Part shown: positions 1-8,020 of the stretch, piece after piece
Layout: the number at the start of each line of letters is the position of its first letter
How positions within the stretch are numbered: the first letter of the stretch is position 1
Notes under the pieces: generated by a model
The model's database searches: none
Seen by the model: the letters and a program-made list of their open reading frames with translations, nothing else
Told to the model about the DNA's origin: nothing
IMG/VR virus record: IMGVR_UViG_3300047202_000045
Span: 1 to 41,999 of that record
Strand: one strand, 5' to 3'
Length of the DNA stretch: 41,999 nt
From: a virus
Position numbers and translations under genes: made by a program

Positions 1-127
1 TTTAAAATTAAAATAAACGGAGGGTGAGATTCCCTCCCTAATTTAACAAAGAAGGTGAGAATATGGGAATTAAATCAACTGGTATTTTAGACGAGTCTGG
101 GGTTATAACTAATACTGTTGCTCCTAT
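1..127. repeat. Exact direct terminal repeat (circle overlap)
   Basis: Bases 1-127 are identical to 41873-41999. The repeat contains the 3' end of one gene, a hairpin, and the first 65 bases of the gene that starts at 63. An exact 127-base overlap is typical of an assembler k-mer overlap on a circular or circularly permuted molecule, so the unit length is about 41,872 bp. A true 127-bp terminal redundancy cannot be excluded from sequence alone. Confidence 0.95.
19..37 (+). terminator. Intergenic GC hairpin before first gene
   Basis: GGAGGG (19-24) pairs with CCCTCC (32-37) around a 7-nt loop, and a short AT-rich tail follows. It lies between the tandem beta-rich genes ending at 41888 and starting at 63. 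Similar hairpins follow the capsid gene and the next two genes. The tail has no clean U-tract, so it could be a weak terminator or an mRNA 3'-end stabiliser. Confidence 0.5.
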
Positions 128-341
128 TTTATTGGGGGCAAGGTTGCTCCTGGAAGATGATACTGAATATTTAGATATATACGATAATATTTTGGGACCT
201 GAATATGGGAAGGTCATAATACATCTGGATAGAGATGTTCCCTTTATGATGTTTGATAAATTAGATGCATATCATTGTAATGATGGAATATATGCTTATC
301 TACCAGAGGGTGGAAGTTTTATTGTCTATTATGATGTTTAA
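63..341 (+). CDS. Small beta-rich virion-associated protein, last copy of a tandem family
   Basis: A 92-residue protein with SD AGAAGGTGAG just upstream. It aligns end to end with the genes at 41032-41301 and 41316-41888 across the circle junction. Shared features are an N-terminal region around ILDESG/LDGIEF, a central acidic Y.D strand, an aromatic-Pro patch, and a closing GIYA...G.I.VYY motif (residues 75-91 here). Such short all-beta repeats suit a head-decoration or fibre-tip module. The location straight after the decoration-type protein gene supports a virion role, but I do not recognise a named family. This copy is the most diverged and lacks the usual LYKTI start. Confidence 0.7.
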   Translation: MGIKSTGILDESGVITNTVAPILLGARLLLEDDTEYLDIYDNILGPEYGKVIIHLDRDVPFMMFDKLDAYHCNDGIYAYLPEGGSFIVYYDV

Positions 342-361
342 AATTTTAGAAAGGAGGAAAA

Positions 362-706
362 ATGAGAAGATTAGACTTAAAGAATTACACCTTTACAATG
401 AATGACCAGAATGGGATTGCTCGCTTAACACCTTATCAGTTTAAGGATACTTTAGTCAATGTTCTAACTAATCGTAGCCTGGGATTAAATGGTCCGGAGT
501 TATTAGATATTAGTGTAGTGGCAGATAAGGTTAAGAATGCAGATAAAGAAGTTATCCTGACTGATGATGACTACCACAAGATAACCGATACTCTTAAAAG
601 GTTTAGGGGCTTTTCTGACCCTGATACCCAGTTTGTAAGGCGGATATTCAATTGCCCTGAGATACCTGATGACGGTAATAAGGTAATCGAGTTCAGTGAG
701 AATTGA
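362..706 (+). CDS. Conserved-looking phage protein, function unknown
   Basis: A 114-residue acidic, mostly helical protein with SD AAAGGAGGA 6 bases upstream. It begins with an LDLKNYTF segment, followed by helices that include NRSLGLNGPELLD and a C-terminal RFRGFSDPDTQFVRRIF helix. No membrane segment or metal motif is visible. Its position between head-decoration genes and the tail adaptor, and its size, would suit a head-completion or assembly-chaperone role. That is inference from context only. Confidence 0.6.
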   Translation: MRRLDLKNYTFTMNDQNGIARLTPYQFKDTLVNVLTNRSLGLNGPELLDISVVADKVKNADKEVILTDDDYHKITDTLKRFRGFSDPDTQFVRRIFNCPEIPDDGNKVIEFSEN

Positions 707-717
707 GAGGGAAGAGT

Positions 718-1029
718 ATGAAAATACCTAAAACCTTAAAAGTAGCTGGGCATGAATATAAAGTATTTTTTGATGATAAATTCCTCAATAAACAAGGGTT
801 ATTTGGACAATGTGATTTCGTAACACAAAAAATTAGATTATGTAAAAAATTTAAAAAACAAGTAAGAGCAAAATCAGATATTAGTAGAACCCTTATCCAT
901 GAAATTATACACGCCATAGATAATCATTACAATAGCAATACCTTAACCGAAAAAAAAGTGGATAGGTTAGCTAATGGGCTACATCAAGTATTAGTAGATA
1001 ATTTTATAGTTAAATTAAAAAGGAAGTGA
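718..1029 (+). CDS. HEXXH zinc metallopeptidase-like protein
   Basis: A 103-residue protein. The ATG at 718 is chosen because GAGAGGGAAG sits just upstream; a TTG at 703 in the same frame lies in front of that SD. Residues around 58-67 read TLIHEIIHAID, a HEXXH zincin motif, followed by a downstream acidic helix (KKVDRLANGL) that could supply the third ligand. The N-terminal segment KTLKVAGHEYKV resembles small SprT- or ImmA/IrrE-like phage zinc proteins. It may act on host or virion proteins; the substrate is unknown. It lies in a run of small genes ahead of the tail adaptor. Confidence 0.65.
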   Translation: MKIPKTLKVAGHEYKVFFDDKFLNKQGLFGQCDFVTQKIRLCKKFKKQVRAKSDISRTLIHEIIHAIDNHYNSNTLTEKKVDRLANGLHQVLVDNFIVKLKRK

Positions 1030-1033
1030 TTGA

Positions 1034-1177
1034 ATGCCTTTTAAGGTAAAGAAGATAAAAGGTGGCTTTGCAGTATTTAATCAAGATACAGGCAAGCAAA
1101 AGAATAAAAAGCCAATGACTAAAGTAAAAGCAAGTAAATATTTAAAAGCGTTATACGCTAATAGTAAAGATATATAA
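1034..1177 (+). CDS. Small basic phage protein (47 aa)
   Basis: The ORF from ATG 1034 to TAA 1177 encodes a lysine-rich 47-residue protein. It opens with PFKVKKIKGGFAVFNQDTGK and ends in a short helix (ASKYLKALYAN). It is preceded by AGGAAGTGAT. Many podoviruses carry small proteins with a beta-hairpin built around F.V....G....F...TGK near the portal or adaptor genes. The match is by eye only and the function is unknown. Confidence 0.6.
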   Translation: MPFKVKKIKGGFAVFNQDTGKQKNKKPMTKVKASKYLKALYANSKDI

Positions 1178-1192
1178 GGAGGAAAACTATAA

Positions 1193-1363
1193 ATGTCAAT
1201 GATTATCTCTCAGGACTATATGGAAAATTATGTAATCAATCCATTAAACAAGAGATTAGCTGAGATAGAGGCAAAGATTGATAAACTTTTAACTTATAAA
1301 GATGTGTGTGTTGATGATACTTGTAAGGTTAATAAAACAATAACAGTAAAGAAGGTAAAATAA
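1193..1363 (+). CDS. Small coiled-coil protein (56 aa)
   Basis: The ORF from ATG 1193 to TAA 1363 has a strong AAGGAGGA SD 7 bases upstream. It encodes an N-terminal amphipathic helix (YVINPLNKRLAEIEAKIDKLL) of heptad character, then a short CVDDTC pair of cysteines and a basic tail. It may be a small trimeric or coiled-coil virion component. No family recognised. Confidence 0.6.
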   Translation: MSMIISQDYMENYVINPLNKRLAEIEAKIDKLLTYKDVCVDDTCKVNKTITVKKVK

Positions 1364-1398
1364 TTGTTTACTACGATATATTATAAGGATGTGATTAG

Positions 1399-2127
1399 AT
1401 GGCTGACACATTATTAAGTACTCTTACTAAATTAATTGCAGGTATAAGATTATTACTTAATGAAAAAGTAGAAGGGTTTTGGTTAGATACTGATATTACA
1501 CTTAAAATACAGGAAGCACAAGAAGAAATTGCCCACGAAACTTTTTGTTTAAGAACTTGGAAAACCTATACCATTCTATCTGCTGATATTTTTGCCGATA
1601 CTGTAGCTGGAACGGCTGGTGTTGGACGGGAAATTAGAATGGATGATGACTTCATCGCTATTGATGAAGGATTAGTCTATTACAATGGGGTTGCTTTAAG
1701 ACCAACTACACAGGCAAGACTTGTTTTAGCTGATAGTGAATGGCGAGACCAAACAGGTACTCCCTCTCGTTATTATGTTAGAGGGGATATGCTGGGCTTC
1801 GATAGATTAATCTCTGTGGGAGATACTGTAGAGTTTTACCAAATTGAAAGGGCAGTCGCTCTTTCTGGGGACATTGCTCCTTTTAATGGAGATTACCGAT
1901 TAATTAACTTTAGAAAACTTATTGTAGATTATGTAGTTTCACAATGTTGGTATATGAAAAAAGATAATACTGATGGCGATAGATTCTGGAATAAGTATTT
2001 ATATGGTTTAAATAGTATGAAAGAATTATTAGGTATAGATATGGACAATTCTTATCAGATGATACCTGAAGACCATCCTGCAAGATTCTATCCCAGAGAA
2101 CATTTTCCAGATTGGGGACAATCATAA
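1399..2127 (+). CDS. Short-tail adaptor / head-tail connector
   Basis: A 242-residue protein preceded by the variant SD AAGGATGTGATT. It opens with a helical segment (residues 1-45, including WLDTDITLKIQEAQEEIAHET). A central beta-rich part follows, then a C-terminal helical region with ydyvvsqcwy-type aromatics and a DHPARFYPREHFP tail. This layout fits the ring adaptor that docks under the portal in podoviruses (T7 gp11-like or phage adaptor families). It abuts the nozzle gene with no gap (stop TAA then ATG), which supports co-assembly. Assignment is by architecture and synteny, not residue-level motifs. Confidence 0.65.
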   Translation: MADTLLSTLTKLIAGIRLLLNEKVEGFWLDTDITLKIQEAQEEIAHETFCLRTWKTYTILSADIFADTVAGTAGVGREIRMDDDFIAIDEGLVYYNGVALRPTTQARLVLADSEWRDQTGTPSRYYVRGDMLGFDRLISVGDTVEFYQIERAVALSGDIAPFNGDYRLINFRKLIVDYVVSQCWYMKKDNTDGDRFWNKYLYGLNSMKELLGIDMDNSYQMIPEDHPARFYPREHFPDWGQS

Positions 2128-3912
2128 ATGGAGAAAAAAATCTTCCGGATAGGTAATAGCCTCGATCCGTTCGCAAATGTAAAGCTCAAAGATTTACCAC
2201 GTGAAGTTGCTATTAAAAATATGACCTTTGACGTCTGGGGTAATCTTTGTAAGCGTGCAGGTTTTGCTAAATGGAATACCGATTCTATCAGTGCAGACCA
2301 TAAAATAACTGGACTACATCGCTTCTATAAACAGACCGAGACCAGTAAATATACCTTAGTGGCATGTGATACAGGTATTTATGTTTTAGCTGAGGCCGCT
2401 GGACATGCTGCTGGTTCATCCTTAAAAACAGTAACTGCAGACTCCGATACCCATTTTATTGACTTTGTAAATAGATGTTTAATTGCTAATGGTGTTCAAA
2501 ATTTAATGAAGTTTAATGGGACTGTTATTTATAATGGAGGGACAATATCTACTCCCGCTGCTCCTACTGGCATTGCTGCTGCTACTGGTTCATTATCCGC
2601 AGGAGTTTATAAGTTTAAGGCTACTTATATAGATGCAGATGGTAATGAAAGTAATCCTTCGGTTGCTATGACAACAGGTGTTACTGTAACCGCAGGGCAG
2701 AAAATAACTGTCACTCCTGTTGTTGATACAGAGAGTGACTATGATATTGATTACATAAATATATATCGAACTTTAGCTAATGGGGCTTCCTATTATTATG
2801 ATGGACAGGTTGCCAATACTACTGATATAACCTTTCCCAGCACTCAATCTGATGTTGCACTGGTTCAGGCCAATTCCTTAGAAAATTATCACGAAGAAAA
2901 CCATGATGTCCCACCTAATGCACCCTCTTTAATTGCTAAAAAAGGTGGAAGAATTTGTTTAGGAGTAGGCAATAAACTTTATTTTTCTAAACGATTTTAT
3001 GAATATTTTCCTGCTGATTTTAATATACCCGTAGGTAACATGCGGAATATTACAGGAATCATTAGTCAATTACATACTCTACAGGTAGCCACTAAAAATA
3101 GTATAGAGAGGTTATTGGGGACATCGGCACAAATAGAGAGTGCTGATTACTTCCAATTTAAGGATAATTATTCTCTTAAAGGTGTTTTTGCCAGTCGTTC
3201 AGTAGTAGACTGCGATAATTACATCGTCTTTTTATATAGAACTGGACTATATATTTTAAATGTAGACCGAGAAGATGAATTAAACCCTATTTTAAATGCA
3301 TATCTAAAGACCAATATGAATCAGGATTATATAGGTCAATCTTGTGCTATTTTCTATGATGGGATATATATGCTTTCTTATCCTAAAGGAGAAAGTACTG
3401 TTCCCTCAGAAACGGTCTGGTATGACTTTAAAGATGGAACTTATGGAGTATTCGACTTTGCTTTTAATGTATATTCAGTATGGGGGCAAGACGGAGAAGA
3501 TAGTTTAAAAGCTGGTTCAACGACTATAGGCAGGGTTTATGATGTTTTCTCTGGGCTTAGTGATGATGATTCTGATATAGAGGCGTATGATACTTTGCCT
3601 TTCTTATACTTTGGGAATCCTGATACTTTTAAACAAATTTATAATTTTTATATCAAAATAAAATCCACTACGGGAACTGCTTTGAGATTTTATTATCAAT
3701 TCGATAGCGAGAATGGAATAGAAACCGAAACCTATAAAGACATTACTTTAGTAGCCAATAAAACTCGTTGGTATAAGGTAGATTTAGCAGGTGGGGGTCA
3801 ACGTTGTAGGGGGGTTAAAGTAAGACCAAGAATGAGCGATAAATATTATTGGGAAGAACAGGGGATACATATTGTCTATAGAGATGAAGAACCTTTATGG
3901 GGGGCTGAATAA
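2128..3912 (+). CDS. Tail nozzle / tail stabilisation protein (beta-propeller type)
   Basis: A 594-residue all-beta protein starting directly after the adaptor stop. Residues 1-140 and 255-540 show repeated blade-like strands (for example TLVACDTGIYVLAE, GGRICLGVGNKLYFSKR, VFLYRTGLYILNV, YDFKDGTYGVFDF), as in podovirus nozzle and stabilisation proteins. Residues of about 140-245 look like an inserted Ig/FN3-type module (GVYKFKATYIDADGNESNPS...YDIDYINIYRTL). The C-terminal domain is jelly-roll-like. It should form the distal tail tube through which DNA leaves. Its stop overlaps the next start (TAATG). Confidence 0.65.
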   Translation: MEKKIFRIGNSLDPFANVKLKDLPREVAIKNMTFDVWGNLCKRAGFAKWNTDSISADHKITGLHRFYKQTETSKYTLVACDTGIYVLAEAAGHAAGSSLKTVTADSDTHFIDFVNRCLIANGVQNLMKFNGTVIYNGGTISTPAAPTGIAAATGSLSAGVYKFKATYIDADGNESNPSVAMTTGVTVTAGQKITVTPVVDTESDYDIDYINIYRTLANGASYYYDGQVANTTDITFPSTQSDVALVQANSLENYHEENHDVPPNAPSLIAKKGGRICLGVGNKLYFSKRFYEYFPADFNIPVGNMRNITGIISQLHTLQVATKNSIERLLGTSAQIESADYFQFKDNYSLKGVFASRSVVDCDNYIVFLYRTGLYILNVDREDELNPILNAYLKTNMNQDYIGQSCAIFYDGIYMLSYPKGESTVPSETVWYDFKDGTYGVFDFAFNVYSVWGQDGEDSLKAGSTTIGRVYDVFSGLSDDDSDIEAYDTLPFLYFGNPDTFKQIYNFYIKIKSTTGTALRFYYQFDSENGIETETYKDITLVANKTRWYKVDLAGGGQRCRGVKVRPRMSDKYYWEEQGIHIVYRDEEPLWGAE

Positions 3913-4868
3913 TGACTGATGATATAAGCAAGTTACAGAAAAGTTACGATTCTCTTTATGCTAAATATGTTGAATTAAGTGATACTATAGACGGGTTTAT
4001 AACTGAAATTAATATTCACGATAATTCCATAGGAACAAATAAATTAGTTTCTGGACTAAGACCTATTGAAATAGTAGATATACTTCCTGCTGCTGGAACT
4101 CAAGGCAGAATAGTATTTCTAACACCTGATAGTAAATTATATAGGGATACTGGAACTGCCTGGACAGTAGCGACAGAGGGTGCGGATATTGTAGCAAATT
4201 CTATCACAGGTGGACAAATAGCCGCTGCGACAATAACTGCGGATAAGTATTCAGAATTAAGAAACACCTATGTATTTTGTGGTGCTGATAGTCTTGATGC
4301 AAATTATCCTTTTGCATTAGACTTTGAAATTATATCAGAAATGACTGCTATAAATAATGTTAAGTTATCATTTAGAATAAGTAAGTTTAGAGCATATGAA
4401 ACGGGCACTCCTAGTGGTGGTAGTGGAACTACTCCTAGTGGTGGTAGTGGAACATCACAAAGTACATCAGGATATTATCCCGGAATACTTGTTACTGCGA
4501 AAACCAATGTAACAAATGTAGGCAATGAACATGTAAATGGAGTTTTACCAACTGCCGTTACAAGTCCAGTTAATTTTGCTCATAGTGCCCATACCCATCC
4601 TACCCCAAATCATATTCATACAACCCCAGACCATACTCATGGGATTACTTATGGAATATATGAAGAAACTACAACTCCAACAATACATTATCACATAGAT
4701 AATGGAGCAGGTTATGGGGCAGCAAGTGGTAATTATACTACTGACCAATTAGATATTGCTATTACTGCTTCTATTTCCGGTACTGGATTTAAGAGGATAA
4801 AGTTTGATAGTGATGTTAGATGTAGGATAGCTGCGTGGGTAATGTGCAAAATTGATATTACTGCATAG
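3912..4868 (+). CDS. Tail fibre / receptor-binding protein with His-rich tip
   Basis: A 318-residue protein overlapping the nozzle gene by one base. The N-terminal 35 residues form a coiled-coil-like anchor (LQKSYDSLYAKYVELSDTIDGF). Next comes an IHDNSIGTNKL segment common in fibres that trimerise, a beta domain, and a flexible linker with two tandem GGSGTTPS-type repeats near residue 165. Residues of about 217-246 carry repeated HxH spacing (AHTHP, NHIH, DHTHG), as in metal-threaded trimeric fibre tips. It probably makes an adhesin attached to the nozzle. Its 3' end overlaps the convergent minus-strand gene by 11 bases. Confidence 0.7.
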   Translation: MTDDISKLQKSYDSLYAKYVELSDTIDGFITEINIHDNSIGTNKLVSGLRPIEIVDILPAAGTQGRIVFLTPDSKLYRDTGTAWTVATEGADIVANSITGGQIAAATITADKYSELRNTYVFCGADSLDANYPFALDFEIISEMTAINNVKLSFRISKFRAYETGTPSGGSGTTPSGGSGTSQSTSGYYPGILVTAKTNVTNVGNEHVNGVLPTAVTSPVNFAHSAHTHPTPNHIHTTPDHTHGITYGIYEETTTPTIHYHIDNGAGYGAASGNYTTDQLDIAITASISGTGFKRIKFDSDVRCRIAAWVMCKIDITA

Positions 4869-5367
4869 TTTCAATAATATTCATATCATAATCATATACT
4901 ATGTATTTTATTAATTCACTTTGATAAAAAATTATATTAGGTATAATGTCTTTAAAATTATCTACTTGCATAGAAATATATAGTATAGGATTCGAATAAT
5001 TATATTTGTTATCTTCTTTATAAACTACTATAGCATGACAAAGTATAGTCTTTTCAGTTTTAAAATATAGAAACATTTGGTAGGTTTCGTAATTGTGATA
5101 ATTGGCTATAAATGAAGCAAAAATAGATAAATCATAACAATCCCCCTTTTTAATTAAATATAAATCATAAGGGATTAAATTGTAATAGGGATGTTCTTCA
5201 TATTCAAAATTATCGGACATATAATCACAAATCTTCTGCGGTGTGTCTAATTCTTCAACTACTTTAACAAACTCTGAATCATCAGGTAAAACTAAATTAC
5301 TGGGATTAATCAAACCGCAACCCGATGTTAATAAAGCAATTATTAAAAAAACAATTATTTTTTTCAT
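4858..5367 (-). CDS. Transglutaminase-like lipoprotein, minus-strand moron
   Basis: A 169-residue protein. Residues 1-17 are a lipoprotein signal (basic start, hydrophobic core, LTSGC lipobox with C17). The mature part starts with a helix (DTPQKICDYMSDNF), then KKGDC with C77 opening a helix, and ILCHAIVVY with H111 followed by N126. This is the order of the Cys-His-Asn/Asp triad in transglutaminase-like and papain-fold cysteine peptidases, so it may be a membrane-anchored protease or crosslinking enzyme. It is one of only two minus-strand genes, lies between fibre and ejection genes, and has its own promoter. No SD is visible before the ATG. A moron for envelope modification or superinfection exclusion is an inference. 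Confidence 0.7.
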   Translation of the reverse strand: MKKIIVFLIIALLTSGCGLINPSNLVLPDDSEFVKVVEELDTPQKICDYMSDNFEYEEHPYYNLIPYDLYLIKKGDCYDLSIFASFIANYHNYETYQMFLYFKTEKTILCHAIVVYKEDNKYNYSNPILYISMQVDNFKDIIPNIIFYQSELIKYIVYDYDMNIIETMQ

Positions 5368-5373
5368 AAAAAT

Positions 5374-5402
5374 ACAATATCACAATTTACATAAAATGTC
5401 AA
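5374..5402 (-). promoter_or_regulatory. Sigma-70 extended -10 promoter for the transglutaminase-like moron
   Basis: On the minus strand TTGACA (5402-5397), a 17-base spacer ending in TGA, and TATTGT (5379-5374) form a perfect -35 box with an extended -10. Counting the -10 as -12 to -7 puts +1 at 5367, which is exactly the A of the ATG. No SD lies between, so a leaderless mRNA is predicted. The box is closely similar to the promoter at 12750-12778 in front of the other minus-strand gene. Confidence 0.75.
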
Positions 5403-5413
5403 ATAAGATTTTA

Positions 5414-5424
5414 AAGGATGTGAT
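5414..5424 (+). promoter_or_regulatory. Variant ribosome binding site AAGGATGTGAT
   Basis: It lies 3 bases before the ATG at 5428. It differs from the full anti-SD complement AAGGAGGTGAT only by T for the middle G. The same variant precedes virion genes at 1399, 6731 and 38215 and the small ORF at 12872. Early genes instead use AAGGAGGTGA. Confidence 0.6.
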
Positions 5425-5427
5425 TTT

Positions 5428-6699
5428 ATGGCACAATGGTTAAAAGCGGGTTCAAGTTTTTCTGGTTGCCCGGGAACTGCCTTACAAGCCGGATGGTATG
5501 AATATGGGGGAACTACTCCCATTGCTACAACTTTTGTAAATCCTTCTACCGGTGTAAGATATAGTCAGGCTGAGTTAAGTGCTTTAGCAGGAGGCGGGGC
5601 TCCGGTAACTACACCTGTTGCTACAACTCCTACAGGGACCCCTGCCACTACTACGCCTACTACTACGCCTACTTCTGCCGTTCCGACTACCTCTCAATTA
5701 GAGGCGACACCAGTTACATCTGTTGCTGCTCCACCTGGATTAACATCTTTAACTAATCCAACAACATATATGAATTTCGCTTCGTGGGTTGGAGTACAAG
5801 GTGAATCTATGCAAGGTATGAGCGGTGAAGAGAAGGCTTGGATGTATAATCGATATAAGGAATGGCTTGCAAACCTTAACGCTTCAGCGACAACTACCAC
5901 ACCAGCAACCACTACACCAGCAGAGACGACTCCTACTACTTCTCAATTAGAGGCGGGAGTATCTGGGGGGGTTCAACCATCTGGAGTTGATCCGCATTTG
6001 GGATTACCTGCCACTACTGGCGCCGGACAAGTTTCTGGTATTCCAGTCTTACCAGCTTATCAACCCTCTGCAGCAATGGAAGAATTATCAACTCAAGTGG
6101 GTGGTGCAATAGGAAATATTATTGAACAGGGCGGTTTAGGTATGGGAGAGGATACCAAAGAACAGATATTCCTACGGGAAGCTGAAATAATCAATGCTAA
6201 TACTGCACAGGCGAATAAGAATTTAGAAGATAAAATGGCAGTGCAAGGTTTGTCTAATTCAGGTATGGCTTTTAGTGAAGGTATGAAGTTAGCCTCTAAA
6301 AACTCTATTGCAATGGCTAATGTAATGAGGGATGTAGAGATACAGGATAGTTTAATGAAGGTAGCCAGTTATCAAAATGCTTTAGGTTTGGGTGTTCAGT
6401 TCTTATCTTATTTAAGTGAAGAAAGCTGGAGAGAATATCAACCTACTTTATATCAATGGCAGGCAAAGGTAGATATGTATAAGTTAGCAATTACTGATGC
6501 ATACAATAAACAAGATATAGCTTTTGCTCATAGAAATGCTATGGAATTAGCACAATTTACAGCACAAACAAATATACAATTAACTCAAATGACAATAGAT
6601 GCGGCCGCAAAGGCAGCAGATAAAGATAATTTCATGGAAATAGTGGGGACTCTTATAGGTGGCGTTGCTTCAGTTGCTTCAGCATTTTTAATGGCTTAG
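5428..6699 (+). CDS. Probable internal virion / DNA ejection protein 1
   Basis: A 423-residue protein with a Thr/Pro/Ala-rich first half. It has two long low-complexity linkers (about residues 70-95 and 150-170), each ending in TTSQLEA. From about residue 215 it is alpha-helical with Gln/Ala-rich amphipathic stretches (TQVGGAIGNIIEQGG, NKNLEDKMAVQGLSNSGMAF). It finishes with a hydrophobic glycine-rich segment (MEIVGTLIGGVASVASAFLMA) able to enter a membrane. Helical composition, hydrophobic end and place at the head of four large genes after the tail genes match podoviral ejection proteins. Sequence alone cannot separate it from a structural linker. Confidence 0.55.
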   Translation: MAQWLKAGSSFSGCPGTALQAGWYEYGGTTPIATTFVNPSTGVRYSQAELSALAGGGAPVTTPVATTPTGTPATTTPTTTPTSAVPTTSQLEATPVTSVAAPPGLTSLTNPTTYMNFASWVGVQGESMQGMSGEEKAWMYNRYKEWLANLNASATTTTPATTTPAETTPTTSQLEAGVSGGVQPSGVDPHLGLPATTGAGQVSGIPVLPAYQPSAAMEELSTQVGGAIGNIIEQGGLGMGEDTKEQIFLREAEIINANTAQANKNLEDKMAVQGLSNSGMAFSEGMKLASKNSIAMANVMRDVEIQDSLMKVASYQNALGLGVQFLSYLSEESWREYQPTLYQWQAKVDMYKLAITDAYNKQDIAFAHRNAMELAQFTAQTNIQLTQMTIDAAAKAADKDNFMEIVGTLIGGVASVASAFLMA

Positions 6700-6730
6700 A
6701 CAATTTAACATAAAAAGGATGTGGTTTATA

Positions 6731-8020
6731 ATGGGTTTTGCTGCTGGTTTTCAAGTAGGATGGGGAGCTGGTCAAGATATAGCTGCTGGATTAGCGGTTA
6801 AAAGAGAAAAAAAAAGAGCTGGTAAATTATTAGAAGAGTTTAAGGCTCAACTTGAGGAATTTCAATTATCGGATAATGAACTTACTTATTATGAAAAAGT
6901 GCAATTATCATTTTTAGCAAACCAAATAGGGTCAACTTATGCTAAAAGTTATGATGAAATTACTTCCGCTCAAGCATCTTATGATAAAGAGAAAATGGTG
7001 CAGGAATATCAATCTTTAAGTAAAAAGAATGAACTATTTGCCACACTTATTAAAGAGATAAAAGACAATAAATATCTTTCACAGGCTGATTTATCTGCTC
7101 TTGATGAGATAACCGGATTACCTCTTAGTAAATTATGGAATAAAGAAACTATGGATAAGATAAAAAATGATGAACTTTCGACAGAAGAATTTAATAATAA
7201 ATTAGGGATAGCTAAAACTATAGGCACGGATTATGCAAAACCTTATCTTGAACAGCAGGGAGTAATTGAGCCAGGATTAAAAGCGAATCCACCTGCACCA
7301 ACAGGGTTAAGTGCTAAAGATAATTGGGCGATCGAACATTACAACCTTCCAGAGGGTTCACCAGAGAAAATAAGTTTTGACCAACTTTGCAGATACATGG
7401 GAGCTACCCCAGAGACACCAGAGAGGGCGACTGCTTTAGAAAATGATATTGCGGCAATGAAAGAATACGGGGCGAGTAATGAGGAGATTAAGAATCATTT
7501 GATAGGGAAATCTAATACACCCAAAACAGGGACATCACCTTCTGTCCAAGATTACTTATTTAATGTTGATTTAGGATTTGGTATTGTTTCTAGTAAAGAC
7601 CTAAATGCTTTAACTCCACAAGATAAAACAGATATTGCAAATATACACAATACAAGAAAACAATTTCTTAACCCAGAAGCTTTACAACAAGTAGAGGCAT
7701 ATTTAACAGGATTCGAAATTGATTTGAACCCACCTACTATACCTACACCAGAAGAAGCTCCACTACCCGAACCAGAAGCAAAACCTGGTCCAATTCAAAA
7801 AGGAATAAATTATATGAAAAAGGTTTGGAATTCACCAGTACCAACTGGTACTATACCAAAAGCTCCGACACCAACACTTTCCATAGAACAAAAAGAAGCT
7901 CTAATATCCTCTTTATCTAAAGAAGAATTATTTAACCAAATGAAAGGTCTTGACCCTTCTGACCCAATGTATAAATTACTTTATGCAGAAGCTCAAAAAA
8001 GAGGTTATATAGAAGAATGA
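6731..8020 (+). CDS. Probable internal virion / DNA ejection protein 2
   Basis: A 429-residue protein. The ATG at 6731 is preferred because AAGGATGTGG lies 6 bases upstream; an ATG at 6719 sits inside that SD. The N-terminus is a small-residue-rich helix (GFAAGFQVGWGAGQDIAAGLAV) resembling the glycine-zipper helices of ejection-channel proteins. A charged helical body follows (about 20-150), then a Pro-rich linker (about 325-350), and a C-terminal helical segment ending PMYKLLYAEAQKRGYIEE. Its stop overlaps the next start as ATGA, so the two are translationally coupled. Confidence 0.55.
   Translation: MGFAAGFQVGWGAGQDIAAGLAVKREKKRAGKLLEEFKAQLEEFQLSDNELTYYEKVQLSFLANQIGSTYAKSYDEITSAQASYDKEKMVQEYQSLSKKNELFATLIKEIKDNKYLSQADLSALDEITGLPLSKLWNKETMDKIKNDELSTEEFNNKLGIAKTIGTDYAKPYLEQQGVIEPGLKANPPAPTGLSAKDNWAIEHYNLPEGSPEKISFDQLCRYMGATPETPERATALENDIAAMKEYGASNEEIKNHLIGKSNTPKTGTSPSVQDYLFNVDLGFGIVSSKDLNALTPQDKTDIANIHNTRKQFLNPEALQQVEAYLTGFEIDLNPPTIPTPEEAPLPEPEAKPGPIQKGINYMKKVWNSPVPTGTIPKAPTPTLSIEQKEALISSLSKEELFNQMKGLDPSDPMYKLLYAEAQKRGYIEE

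Noticed and set aside
5243-5443. Plus-strand ORF opposite the transglutaminase-like gene
   Set aside because: It runs antisense through a gene with a signal peptide, lipobox and catalytic order, and ends inside the next gene.
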